Source of the DNA: an uncultured Lachnospiraceae bacterium
GTDB lineage: Bacteria > Bacillota > Clostridia > Lachnospirales > Lachnospiraceae
DNA length: 64,000 nt
Reading direction: 5' to 3'
Assembly (NCBI GenBank): GCA_902779305.1
Contig: CACZBD010000009.1
Coordinates: 62,001 to 126,000 of the forward strand
The translations under genes were made by a program, and so were the position numbers. A model generated the notes under the pieces. The model saw nothing but the letters and a program-made list of their open reading frames with translations, was not told where the DNA came from and did no database searches. This document shows, piece by piece, positions 15,965 to 24,333 of this stretch. Each line of letters starts with the position of its first letter. Within the stretch, counting starts at the first letter, position 1.

Positions 15965-16902
15965 CCGCCGATCTCATTCATGTTCCGTCTCATGCAGGAA
16001 AAATCACCCAAAAGGTCCGGGTGCTGCTCCGGCTTGTTCCGGATCGCTTCCCGGAACATCTCAAACATTTCTTCTTCGTTCAAACCCCTGATATCGTATT
16101 CCTTATCATCGAACAGGCAGGGTCTGATCCTGCCGTCGGCCGTCAGCCTGATGCGGTTGCACTGTGCGCAGAAATTGTCACTGACCGGTTTGATCAGTCC
16201 GACATAACCGAGCCCCTTTTCCATCCGGTAAAGCTTCGCGACGCCTTCCTGCCTGTATTCTTCGATCTTCCCGAGCGCCTCTGTCACCGCGTCCGCGCTC
16301 AGATAAGCATTTTCAAGCATTTTCGATCCCGTCAGCGGCATCAGTTCGATGAACCGCACGTCCACGGGATATTTCCGTGTCAGCGAAGCAAGTTCAAAGA
16401 TCTCATCATCATTGAACCCCTTAAGCAGGACCGCGTTGATCTTAACCTGCGAAAAAGATGCGGTAAGCGCCGCCTCAAGGCCCGCAAGCGCATCCGCAAG
16501 ATTCCCGCCGCCCGTGATCTTTTTGTATTTGTCCGCATTCAGCGTATCCAGACTGATGTTGATCCGGCTGATCCCGGCCTGCGCGAGCTGATCCGCATGC
16601 GATGCAAGCAAGGTCCCGTTTGTCGTCAGGCTGATCTCCCGGATCCCTTCGATCGCGGAAAAATCACGGACAAGCGGCAGGATATCCTTTCGAAGCAGCG
16701 GTTCCCCGCCCGTGATCCGAAGTTTTGTAACGCCAAGACGCGCTGCGGCTCTTACGGCCATGACCATTTCTTCCGGTGAAAGAAGCAATCCGGTTTCCCG
16801 GCATGTCCCTTCTTCCGGCTTGCAGTAAGCGCAGTTTAAGTTGCACTGCTTTGTCACCGAAAGCCTTAAGTATGTGATTTTCCGTCCGTATGTATCTATC
16901 AA
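15961..16902 (-). CDS. moaA: GTP 3',8-cyclase MoaA
   Basis: Radical SAM enzyme starting molybdopterin synthesis from GTP. 313 residues. The N-terminal cluster motif is CNLNCAYC; the C-terminal second cluster shows FCAQCNRIRLTADG and RPCLF. TGGEPLLR is the SAM-binding glycine motif. The start codon is TTG, directly after the stop of the MoeA-like gene, with GGAAGA 7 nt upstream. The usual C-terminal GG tail appears as EIGG at the end. Confidence 0.97.
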   Translation of the reverse strand: MIDTYGRKITYLRLSVTKQCNLNCAYCKPEEGTCRETGLLLSPEEMVMAVRAAARLGVTKLRITGGEPLLRKDILPLVRDFSAIEGIREISLTTNGTLLASHADQLAQAGISRINISLDTLNADKYKKITGGGNLADALAGLEAALTASFSQVKINAVLLKGFNDDEIFELASLTRKYPVDVRFIELMPLTGSKMLENAYLSADAVTEALGKIEEYRQEGVAKLYRMEKGLGYVGLIKPVSDNFCAQCNRIRLTADGRIRPCLFDDKEYDIRGLNEEEMFEMFREAIRNKPEQHPDLLGDFSCMRRNMNEIGG

Positions 16903-16903
16903 A

Positions 16904-17920
16904 TCAGTATCTTCCGAAAGTGCAGTTTGGGTAATGGCAGGTTAAGCAGCGCTGGCATAAGCCGCCCTCTCCCAGCCGGATCAGGTCTTCTTTTGTAAAT
17001 GTTTCCGAGGCAAAAACCTGCGGAAGCAGCACATCAAAGATCGTGACCGGCAGATGGATCGCAGCGCCCGGCACGCCGAGGATCGTTGCTTTTTGATGAT
17101 AGGCGACAAGGGACATGTTACCGGGCTGCGCAGGTACGCCGTAGGACACGATCTTCGCGCCGAGGCTTTCGACCGCCTCCACCGTCACATCATCGGGATC
17201 GACAGACATCCCGCCCGCAAAGATCAGAAGATCCGCGCCCTGCTCAAGAAACGTCTCCGCTGTCTGTCTGATCATGGCAATGTCATCGTCACAGATCGTC
17301 ACCCCAAGGATCGTTACCGGATAACCTTTCAGCTTCTCTCTCACCACCGGTTCGAAACGGTCTTTGATCCTGCCGCTGTAGATCTCCGAACCCGTAATGA
17401 TCACGCCGGCCTTTTTGTCGCGGTAAGGAAGGATCTTCATCAGCTGCCGGTCTTTGCAGAGATCTTCTGCCTCCCGGATATGCGCTTCCTTTGTCACAAG
17501 CGGGATGATCCGCATCGATGCGATCTTTGTTCCCGCATGCAGAGGATAATGATCCGGCAATGTCGTGATCGTCACATCTTCAATACCGTTGACAAGCTGC
17601 AGCAGTTTTGTATCGACACGATACATCCCCTCAATATCCGAGACCAGGACGATCTTTCCTTCCGACGGGCCTTCAAAATGCGCATGATCCGGTTGGGACA
17701 TTTTGCACAGCCGGATCGCGGCATCCTCTTCATGGATCTCGTCTTCACCGGCCTCCCAGACATAGACCTGCTTCTTTCCGATATCCAAAAGCAGCGGGAT
17801 ATCTTCTTCTTTGATCACATGGCCTCTTTGAAAAGCGACTCCCTTAAAATCACCCTGCATCATGGTCAGATCATGGCAGAGTGTCATGTTTACGGCGTCC
17901 TCTATTTTGACTTTTTTCAT
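16904..17920 (-). CDS. MoeA-like molybdopterin-binding protein with Cys tail
   Basis: A 338-residue protein with a molybdopterin-binding (MoCF_biosynth) domain in its C-terminal half: VIITGSEIYSGRIKDRF, GVTICDDD and FAGGMSVDPDDVTVEAV. It lacks the full multi-domain layout of classical MoeA and so may be a regulator or a carrier rather than the molybdenum insertase. The extreme C-terminus has four cysteines in CQRCLTCHYPNC, which could bind a metal or cluster. Located between modC and moaA in the operon. Confidence 0.85.
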   Translation of the reverse strand: MKKVKIEDAVNMTLCHDLTMMQGDFKGVAFQRGHVIKEEDIPLLLDIGKKQVYVWEAGEDEIHEEDAAIRLCKMSQPDHAHFEGPSEGKIVLVSDIEGMYRVDTKLLQLVNGIEDVTITTLPDHYPLHAGTKIASMRIIPLVTKEAHIREAEDLCKDRQLMKILPYRDKKAGVIITGSEIYSGRIKDRFEPVVREKLKGYPVTILGVTICDDDIAMIRQTAETFLEQGADLLIFAGGMSVDPDDVTVEAVESLGAKIVSYGVPAQPGNMSLVAYHQKATILGVPGAAIHLPVTIFDVLLPQVFASETFTKEDLIRLGEGGLCQRCLTCHYPNCTFGRY

Positions 17921-17940
17921 CTTATGTGCCTTCTATCTGT

Positions 17941-18975
17941 CTATCGTTTCAGAAAATGCAGGGAAGACTGCGGGATATGGATCTTTACCCGTGTCTGCCT
18001 GTTCTCTTCCCAGGTCTTTTTATCCACTTCCCAGCCGAACGTTTTGACCTGTCCGGCCCGGGCAACCCGTAACATCAGTGTATAGGAAAACGGATTTTCG
18101 ATCTCTTCTTCGACATCGCACTCCGTCGCGTTCTCTCCGTCCCCCGCATAGATATAATGCATCCGGAGCCCGATAAAATGCGTATCCTCCGGGATCTTTT
18201 CCACGTTAAGCTTCAGCCCCCAGTCCGTTGCCTCCAGATGATGCGCATCCAGGATCCTTACCGGCGAAATATTTTTACACCCTGTCAGCGCGGCCGCATT
18301 GCAGGTCTTCGGATCATGAAAGACCTCTTCCCTGCTGCCTGCAACATCCACCTGACCGTTCTTTAAGATCACGACCCGGTCCGAAAGCCGGAACACCTCA
18401 TCCCTGTTATGGGATACCAGGATTACCGTCTTTTGAAATTCCCGGATCACTGCCCTGAGTTCTTCCTCCACCCGGAACCGGAGGTGATGGTCGAGCGCGG
18501 AAAACGGCTCATCAAGAAGCAGGATGTCGGGTTTCGAGATCAAAATCCTTGCCAGCGCGACCCTCTGCTGCTGTCCGCCGGAGAGCCGGTCCGGATACAG
18601 CCCGGCGATCTCCAAGATCCGGAACCGTTCCATGATCCGTTTGATCTCATCGTTTTTTCCGCCGTCCCCTTTACAGCCCATCCGGATGTTGTCTGCAACG
18701 GTCATGTTCGGAAACAGGGCATAATTTTGAAACAGATACCCCGTCCTGCGCTTTTGCGGGCTGAAACAGATCTTTTGTCCGGCATCATAGAGCACGCGGC
18801 CGTTGACCGTGATACATCCCGCATCCGGTTTTAAGATCCCGGCAATGCACTTTAAGGTCACGCTCTTGCCGCTGCCGGACGCGCCGAGGAGTGAGAGTAC
18901 CTCATCGCCTGCGGAAAATGCGGTTTTTAAGTGAAAATCACCCAGTTTTTTTTCGATGTCGACCGAAACGGACAA
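17941..18975 (-). CDS. modC: Molybdate ABC transporter ATP-binding protein
   Basis: ATPase driving molybdate uptake. Walker A LLGASGSGKSVTLK, ABC signature RLSGGQQQRVALARIL, Walker B DILLLDEPFSALD and the His switch VSHNRDE are all present; a C-terminal accessory domain follows from about residue 230. I place the start at TTG 18975 (AAAGGGG upstream), giving the family N-terminus SVSVDIEKKLGDF; an ATG at 19026 would add 17 atypical residues with CGSC. modA and modB are absent from the window, which is unusual. First gene of the molybdenum operon. Confidence 0.9.
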   Translation of the reverse strand: MSVSVDIEKKLGDFHLKTAFSAGDEVLSLLGASGSGKSVTLKCIAGILKPDAGCITVNGRVLYDAGQKICFSPQKRRTGYLFQNYALFPNMTVADNIRMGCKGDGGKNDEIKRIMERFRILEIAGLYPDRLSGGQQQRVALARILISKPDILLLDEPFSALDHHLRFRVEEELRAVIREFQKTVILVSHNRDEVFRLSDRVVILKNGQVDVAGSREEVFHDPKTCNAAALTGCKNISPVRILDAHHLEATDWGLKLNVEKIPEDTHFIGLRMHYIYAGDGENATECDVEEEIENPFSYTLMLRVARAGQVKTFGWEVDKKTWEENRQTRVKIHIPQSSLHFLKR

Positions 18976-19113
18976 AGCCTGCCCCTTTCTGTTCCTGCAG
19001 GATCCGCACACCGGCAATTCCTGCATTTTGCTGTAATCATTTTGGCAAATGCATGATTAAAATCTATCACATCCGCAAATTGTGCGCAAGACAGGCCAAA
19101 ATCACATTTTTAT

Positions 19114-19141
19114 TTGTATTTCCCAACAGATACAGTATAAT
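19114..19141 (+). promoter_or_regulatory. Promoter for hybrid histidine kinase
   Basis: -35 TTGTAT (19114-19119), 16-nt spacer, -10 TATAAT (19136-19141), about 35 nt before the kinase start. Confidence 0.6.
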
Positions 19142-19175
19142 AAGGTGGTAACTTTTACACGGATCGAGGCGCCTC

Positions 19176-21389
19176 ATGTATACCAAGACCATTTACGTCA
19201 TCATTGACTGTCTGGCCATCATCGATATCATTTTTACACTCCGCGCGATCCGCGGCCTGCGGGAAAGATCCGGGCGGCGGCTGTACGGCGCCATGTTCTC
19301 GGCCATCTTCGCGATTCTTGCCAACATCATGATCGCGCTTTCCCCCGGCCCGCTGTTTGCCGAGGTCTCTTACTGTATCTATTTTTCCGCGATCGACTGG
19401 ATCATCTTTTTCCTAAGCGGCTTCTGCATGCATTATACGGAGCACCACGACATCATGAAGAAAATGGCTGTTCCGGCCGCCATCGTCATGGGGCTCGATA
19501 CCCTGTCCATCTTTTTAAACCTCGTCTTCGGACATCAGTTTTACATTTACAAAAACATCCGCCCGAGCGGTGTTGTCTTCTACCAGACCGGATTTTACAC
19601 CCCGTACTATCTGCATCTGGCCGTTGACTACATCGCCATCATTGTTGCGCTGTTCTTCATCATCTTAAGGATCGTAAAGAGTTACAGCTTCTACCGCATC
19701 AAATATGTGATCATTCTTTCCGTCCTGCTCTTCGTCATTTTGCTGAACGTCGCATACATGATGTTTTCGCTGGTTCTGGACGCCTCCGTGGTCTTCTATG
19801 CGGTCGCCGGCACCCTGATCTATTTCTGCATCAGTGTCTTTGTGCCCAGACGGCTGATGAATGCCTCGATCAGCAGGACCGTCGATGAGATGAGCGAAGG
19901 TCTGATCCTGTTTGATGTCAGCAATACCTGCATCTACGCAAATTCGTTTTCCAGACAGCAATTCGGCATTGATGTCAATACCTGTGATTTTTCCTGCGAA
20001 CCGATCCGGACCATCATCATGGCACTGCGTGAAGATCACACGGAATACGGGGAAACCACCTATGTAAAAGCGGACCCCGAAAATGACAGCCGGCACTACC
20101 GCGTCCGTTACAACAAACTGTCCGACGGAAAGGGACGTTCGATCGGTTCCTTCTTCCTGATCAAAGACGAAACGGAAGAGGTCTATTACCTGAACAAGAT
20201 CAAGGAAGCCAAGAACGAAGCCGATGATGCCAACCGGGCAAAATCATCGTTTTTGGCCAGCATGTCGCATGAGATCCGCACACCCTTAAACTCCGTGCTC
20301 GGCATGAATGAAATGATCTTACGCTCAACGGATGATCCCGAGATCCGCGATTACGCAGGCAGCATCCGCATGTCCGGTGAAACGCTGCTCAGTCTCATCA
20401 ATGACATCCTTGATTTTTCCAAGATCGAAGCAAACAGAATGGAACTTGTGGAGACGGAATACAATCTGCACGATATACTCAGGGACTGCTACCATTACTT
20501 TGAGCAGGCCTCTTTTTCCAAAGATCTCTACATCCATATCCAATGTGCGGAAAGCATGCCGTTAAAGATCTCGGGAGATGAGAACCGCATCCGCCAGATC
20601 CTGTCGAATCTTCTCTCCAATGCCGTAAAGTATACTTCCACGGGCGGTGTGGAGATCTCGGCATCGACTGCGTACAAAGAAGACGGGATCCTGCTCACGC
20701 TTCGTGTTTCGGATACCGGGATCGGGATCGACCGGAAAGATCTTCCGTATCTCTTCGATGCGTTCCGGCGCGTCAATGAAAAGCAGACCGCAAATATCCA
20801 GGGAACCGGCCTCGGCCTTGCGATCACCAAGGATCTTGTGGATATCATGCGCGGAAGCATTTCCGTGGAAAGTGAAGTCGGAAAAGGCACCACGTTCACC
20901 GTGACCATTCCGCAGGGGATCGCCGACAAGACAGCCGCCGGCCCCTTCCGCCTGCTTGACGGTTCCGAAAAGGATTATTCCTACAAGGAACAGTTTACGG
21001 CAGAAACCGCGCATATTCTCGTGGTGGATGATGTGCCGCTGAATCTGAAACTGATCTGCGCTTTGCTGAAAAAAACGATGGTGCAGGTGGATACGGCCGA
21101 TGGCGGAAACGCCGCGATCTCCATGTGCAAAGATACGAAATATGATGTGATCCTTTTGGACCACAGGATGCCGGATCCGGACGGCATCGCAACCTTCGAA
21201 GCGATCCGCAGGGATGGCATAAACAAAGAAACGCCGGTTGTCATGCTGACAGCCAACGCGCTTTCCGGGGCAAAAGAAGAATATATGGGGCTCGGCTTTG
21301 ATGCCTATCTTTCCAAGCCCGTCCGGTCGGAAGAACTCGAGGCAACGCTTTTAAAGCTTCTTCCGAAGGATAAAGTACAAACGGTCTGA
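19176..21389 (+). CDS. Membrane hybrid histidine kinase with receiver domain
   Basis: A 737-residue sensor kinase. Seven hydrophobic segments occupy residues 1-230, a 7TM-type input region. A PAS-like segment follows (about 240-335), then HisKA with SFLASMSHEIRTPLNSVLG (phospho-acceptor His365), an HATPase domain (NLLSNAVKYTSTGG, DTGIGI and GTGLGLAI), and a C-terminal receiver domain with phospho-acceptor Asp662 in DVILLDHRMPDPDG. No separate response regulator is adjacent, so output probably goes through an unlinked partner. The ligand is unknown. A weak GAGG site precedes ATG. Convergent with capA. Confidence 0.93.
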   Translation: MYTKTIYVIIDCLAIIDIIFTLRAIRGLRERSGRRLYGAMFSAIFAILANIMIALSPGPLFAEVSYCIYFSAIDWIIFFLSGFCMHYTEHHDIMKKMAVPAAIVMGLDTLSIFLNLVFGHQFYIYKNIRPSGVVFYQTGFYTPYYLHLAVDYIAIIVALFFIILRIVKSYSFYRIKYVIILSVLLFVILLNVAYMMFSLVLDASVVFYAVAGTLIYFCISVFVPRRLMNASISRTVDEMSEGLILFDVSNTCIYANSFSRQQFGIDVNTCDFSCEPIRTIIMALREDHTEYGETTYVKADPENDSRHYRVRYNKLSDGKGRSIGSFFLIKDETEEVYYLNKIKEAKNEADDANRAKSSFLASMSHEIRTPLNSVLGMNEMILRSTDDPEIRDYAGSIRMSGETLLSLINDILDFSKIEANRMELVETEYNLHDILRDCYHYFEQASFSKDLYIHIQCAESMPLKISGDENRIRQILSNLLSNAVKYTSTGGVEISASTAYKEDGILLTLRVSDTGIGIDRKDLPYLFDAFRRVNEKQTANIQGTGLGLAITKDLVDIMRGSISVESEVGKGTTFTVTIPQGIADKTAAGPFRLLDGSEKDYSYKEQFTAETAHILVVDDVPLNLKLICALLKKTMVQVDTADGGNAAISMCKDTKYDVILLDHRMPDPDGIATFEAIRRDGINKETPVVMLTANALSGAKEEYMGLGFDAYLSKPVRSEELEATLLKLLPKDKVQTV

Positions 21390-21414
21390 TCTTTCCGCCG
21401 CTTCCATATCAAAA

Positions 21415-22587
21415 TCAAAGGTCTTCCGGGATCTGTCTTAAGATGAATTCCTTCACGCCCGCAAGGCTGCTCTTTTTCCAGTTTCCCTCTTTGACAAGCT
21501 GCGCAAGCGGGTAGAGGATCTGAAAATCAAGGATCTCTCCCGGTACCCGTCCGCTCCTTAAGGGTTCATAGAAATTTCTGTAAAAATCATCCTCCGTCGC
21601 GTTTTCAAACTCTTCCGGTTTTAAATACTTCAGCTGCCGTTTTGTATTCTCAAGAAACATTTTCACGGCAAGCGGCATTAACAGATCATATTCCTTTTCG
21701 TTGACATCGGTAAAGATCTGCGGAAATTCACCCTTTACGATCCGCTCTTTTTCCCTGTCGATCTTTAGCGCAAACGGCTCAAAGGAAAATCCCTCCTCCG
21801 AGAAAATGACTTTCAGCAAGATCCCGCTTTCCGTGTTCATCTGCGAGCGCTGGTAATCGGTGTCAAAGACAAAATTGCCGAGGGAATAGAAGATGGCCTT
21901 CCCGGGAAACGTCTCATAATTCATCGGAACATGCGGATGATGCGAGATGACAAGATCCGCGCCAAGTTCCAGATAGGAAAGATATCTGTCTCTGGTGTAG
22001 GGAGACGGCAGCGCAGTGAATTCTTCGCCGCCGTGCGCGATCACGATACAGTATCTGCAGGTTTTTTTGATCTTTGCGATCGCCTCGCGGATGTTGTCCA
22101 TGTCGCTCCAGCTGAAACATCCCGGCGTATCCTCACCGGCTTTTCTGCATGCGCGCTGGTAACCCACCGAGATCATGCCGATCCCGCCGGCCTCTTCAAA
22201 GATCACAGGCTCCATCGCTTCTTTCAGGTCCATGCCCGCACCGATCGTTCTGACCCCGCATTCCTTTGCGATCTGCAGCGTGTCCGCAATCCCTTCTTTT
22301 CCTGCGTCCATGATATGGTTGTTGCAGATGTTCCAGACATCCGCGCCGATCTTTTTCAGAAAGACCGCGACTTCCGGGTCCATGCTGTGCACAAGCGCAG
22401 CCACGGAATTCTCCCGCATGACTTTCTTTCTGTCGGAAAGCGGTCCTTCCACATTAACAATGAGATGATCCGTATCGCGAAGATACGAAAGGATCTGTGG
22501 GGACAAAAGATCCGGATCGTTCCACTTTCCGTCCATATATTTGTCAAATCCGATATCACCGGTAAATGTAAGCGTGAAGGTTTCCAT
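21415..22587 (-). CDS. CapA-family metallophosphatase-like protein
   Basis: CapA/PgsA-type protein of about 390 residues related to poly-gamma-glutamate synthesis, with a calcineurin-like fold. Motifs: LTFTGDIGFDKY (metal Asp), LIVNVEGPL, NNHIMDAGKEGI, VIAHGGEEF and SHHPHVPMNYE. No signal peptide is seen from ATG 22587, which is preceded by AAAGGAAAG; a GTG at 22611 is the alternative. It begins soon after murD, so the two form a short operon. Whether this organism makes polyglutamate cannot be told from the window. Confidence 0.85.
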   Translation of the reverse strand: METFTLTFTGDIGFDKYMDGKWNDPDLLSPQILSYLRDTDHLIVNVEGPLSDRKKVMRENSVAALVHSMDPEVAVFLKKIGADVWNICNNHIMDAGKEGIADTLQIAKECGVRTIGAGMDLKEAMEPVIFEEAGGIGMISVGYQRACRKAGEDTPGCFSWSDMDNIREAIAKIKKTCRYCIVIAHGGEEFTALPSPYTRDRYLSYLELGADLVISHHPHVPMNYETFPGKAIFYSLGNFVFDTDYQRSQMNTESGILLKVIFSEEGFSFEPFALKIDREKERIVKGEFPQIFTDVNEKEYDLLMPLAVKMFLENTKRQLKYLKPEEFENATEDDFYRNFYEPLRSGRVPGEILDFQILYPLAQLVKEGNWKKSSLAGVKEFILRQIPEDL

Positions 22588-22614
22588 GCTCTTTCCTTTA
22601 TCTTTTGACACGAT

Positions 22615-23808
22615 CTATAAACCCGCGTATTCCGCAAATTTCTCGCCGCGTTCTTCAAAGTTTTTAAAATAACCGTATGAAGCGGCTGCGGGAGACAGGA
22701 TCACGGCCATTCCTTTTTCCGTGACTTCTCCGGCCTTTTCAACCGCTTTTTTAAGCTCCGGCTCATAGTAACAGTTGGGCAGGTCTTTCGTCTCTTCAAA
22801 GATCCGTTTTCCGGATTCGTACATGCACAGATAGATATATTCCGGATGCTGTTTCATAAAATCGATCAGTTCCCTGTAGTCGATCCCCCGGTCCATTCCG
22901 CCGATCAGCACGGTCCTTGCCTCCGGCAGCGCAAGCAGCGCGTTGATCGTGGCCGCCGGGATCGTGGAGATGCTGTCGTCATAGTATTTCACGCCGTTCT
23001 TTTCTCCGACCGGCTGCAGGCGGTGCGCAAGGCCGGTAAAGTTCTTCATGCGCTCCCTGACCTGCGGGGGATCAAGCGCGAACTGCTGCGTTGCGATCCG
23101 GAAGACAAATTCGGCGTTGAGGTTGTTGTGCGCACCGGGGATCTTCAGACCGAAATCCTCCGCATGATCCACCACAAAGGTCTGCGCTTTTGTCGGAATT
23201 GCGGGGACATTTTCTCCTGTATAGAAAAAATCCGTCTCTTCCTGATAAAGCGTGATGTTCTGTTTGGCCGCAAAATACCGGTCAAAGGTCTGATAATAGT
23301 CCAGATGCTCTTCAAAAAGATTCAGAAAAACCGCAATGTGCGGGGATATCTTTGCATGCGCCAGCTGGTGGCAGGACATTTCAAACACGACAACGGTGTC
23401 ATCGTCCACTTCCTCAAAGTGGTTCAGGCAGGGCTCCCCAATATTCCCGAGCAGGATCACTTTCCTGTCAAGACAGCCCGACAAAACATGATACAGCAGG
23501 GAGGCCGTGGTGCTCTTCCCCTTGGTGCCCGTGACACCGATCACGTTCTTTCGAAACGTTTCGAGAAAGATCTCCGTCTGGGAGGTGACCTTTGGATCGT
23601 CTTCAGCCATCACGATCCCGGGACTTTTTATGATATAGTCATAGTCTTCTTCCCGGATCTCTTCTTTCTTTCCTTCGAAGATCTCAACCTTACGGGGACT
23701 GCAGCAGGTGTTCAAGAAACGCTGTGTGGACTGTCCTTCCCGTCCGTATCCCCAGATCAGTATGGATTTGTCGTCAAATTTCGGATATCTGTTCATACAA
23801 TGAATCAT
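22615..23808 (-). CDS. murD: UDP-N-acetylmuramoylalanine-D-glutamate ligase
   Basis: Mur ligase adding D-Glu to UDP-MurNAc-Ala in peptidoglycan synthesis. 397 residues, somewhat shorter than the usual 440-450. ATP-binding VTGTKGKSTTASLLY, EMSCHQLAH, NLFEEHLDYY and AHNNLNAEF and HRLQPVGEKNGVKYYDDS are the family motifs. Start uncertain: ATG 23808 or 23796, neither with a clear ribosome site. A TATGAT at 23803-23808 could even be a -10 giving a leaderless start at 23796 (speculative). Paired with capA. Confidence 0.92.
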   Translation of the reverse strand: MIHCMNRYPKFDDKSILIWGYGREGQSTQRFLNTCCSPRKVEIFEGKKEEIREEDYDYIIKSPGIVMAEDDPKVTSQTEIFLETFRKNVIGVTGTKGKSTTASLLYHVLSGCLDRKVILLGNIGEPCLNHFEEVDDDTVVVFEMSCHQLAHAKISPHIAVFLNLFEEHLDYYQTFDRYFAAKQNITLYQEETDFFYTGENVPAIPTKAQTFVVDHAEDFGLKIPGAHNNLNAEFVFRIATQQFALDPPQVRERMKNFTGLAHRLQPVGEKNGVKYYDDSISTIPAATINALLALPEARTVLIGGMDRGIDYRELIDFMKQHPEYIYLCMYESGKRIFEETKDLPNCYYEPELKKAVEKAGEVTEKGMAVILSPAAASYGYFKNFEERGEKFAEYAGL

Positions 23809-23851
23809 ACATCATTTTGAAGAAAAAGGACAGTTTGGAATTAACGGATCC

Positions 23852-23880
23852 TTGACAGTCTCGAACATATGTTCTATAAT
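23852..23880 (+). promoter_or_regulatory. Consensus promoter of putative SOS gene
   Basis: -35 TTGACA (23852-23857), exactly 17-nt spacer, -10 TATAAT (23875-23880), a full consensus promoter. The spacer contains the LexA-type palindrome, so the promoter is probably strong but repressed. Confidence 0.85.
23862..23875. promoter_or_regulatory. LexA (Cheo-type) operator
   Basis: CGAACATATGTTCT matches the Gram-positive LexA/DinR box (CGAAC, four bases, GTTC) with a perfect GAACATATGTTC palindrome. It lies between -35 and -10, where bound LexA would block RNA polymerase. Confidence 0.8.
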
Positions 23881-23901
23881 CGTTCCACCGGGAGAAGAAT
23901 G

Positions 23902-24198
23902 ATGAACGGAAAGAACGAAGGATCACACAAACCGATCGATGTCATCTGCCAGATCAATAAGGACGGAAGCATGTTTCCGATCAAGGTGCGCCTTGTCGAC
24001 GAGGACGGCATGTACCAGACCTATGCGATCAAGAGTTACCGCAGCCTCTCCGGTCCCGACAAATACAAACTTCCGAACGGCGTCATCGCCACCTCCACGA
24101 TCTTTCCGTTCGAATGCAAGATCTCCTGCTTTGGCAGAGAACAGGTGATCCGCCTCACCTACCTCTGCGACCAGCACCTCTGGCACCTCCACGAATGA
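23902..24198 (+). CDS. Small conserved-looking protein under LexA-type control
   Basis: A 98-residue cytoplasmic protein of unknown function, predicted mostly beta: HKPIDVICQINKDGSMFPIK, VRLVDEDGMYQTYAIKSY and FECKISCFGREQVIRLTY. Start chosen at ATG 23902 (23899 also possible) because the promoter -10 is at 23875-23880 and GGGAG is at 23890-23894; an upstream in-frame start would fall inside the promoter. The stop codon TGA lies in the left arm of a REP-like repeat. The SOS-type operator suggests a role in the DNA-damage response; this is inference from the promoter only. Confidence 0.75.
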   Translation: MNGKNEGSHKPIDVICQINKDGSMFPIKVRLVDEDGMYQTYAIKSYRSLSGPDKYKLPNGVIATSTIFPFECKISCFGREQVIRLTYLCDQHLWHLHE

Positions 24199-24226
24199 GC
24201 CCTTGGGGACGGGGTCAGTGGTCCAC
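24197..24226. repeat. REP-like repeat copy 3 (3' end of SOS-type gene)
   Basis: Same core GGGGACGGGGTCAGTGG as copies 1 and 2, about 9.4 kb away. Left arm AATGAGCC matches copy 2; right arm is GGTCCAC, unlike copy 2. It overlaps the stop codon of the preceding gene. Confidence 0.8.
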
Positions 24227-24268
24227 TTCCGATGTCAGAAAGGGCCCAAACGTGACAGCAACACAATC

Positions 24269-24297
24269 TTGAATTTCGCATGCATGGGTGGTAAAAT
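24269..24297 (+). promoter_or_regulatory. Promoter for secreted protein gene
   Basis: -35 TTGAAT (24269-24274), 17-nt spacer, -10 TAAAAT (24292-24297), about 37 nt before the start codon. Confidence 0.6.
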
Positions 24298-24315
24298 TTC
24301 AAGGTATGAAATTTT
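24293..24315. promoter_or_regulatory. Inverted repeat over -10 and +1
   Basis: AAAATTTC and GAAATTTT are perfect 8-bp inverted arms around a 7-nt loop, overlapping the -10 and predicted transcription start. Candidate operator or 5' mRNA hairpin. Confidence 0.5.
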
Positions 24316-24333
24316 TCCACAAGGAGCAGGTTT

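Noticed and set aside
23552-23563. Palindrome CGAAACGTTTCG
   Set aside because: Lies within murD coding sequence; chance palindrome, not a LexA box and no promoter nearby.
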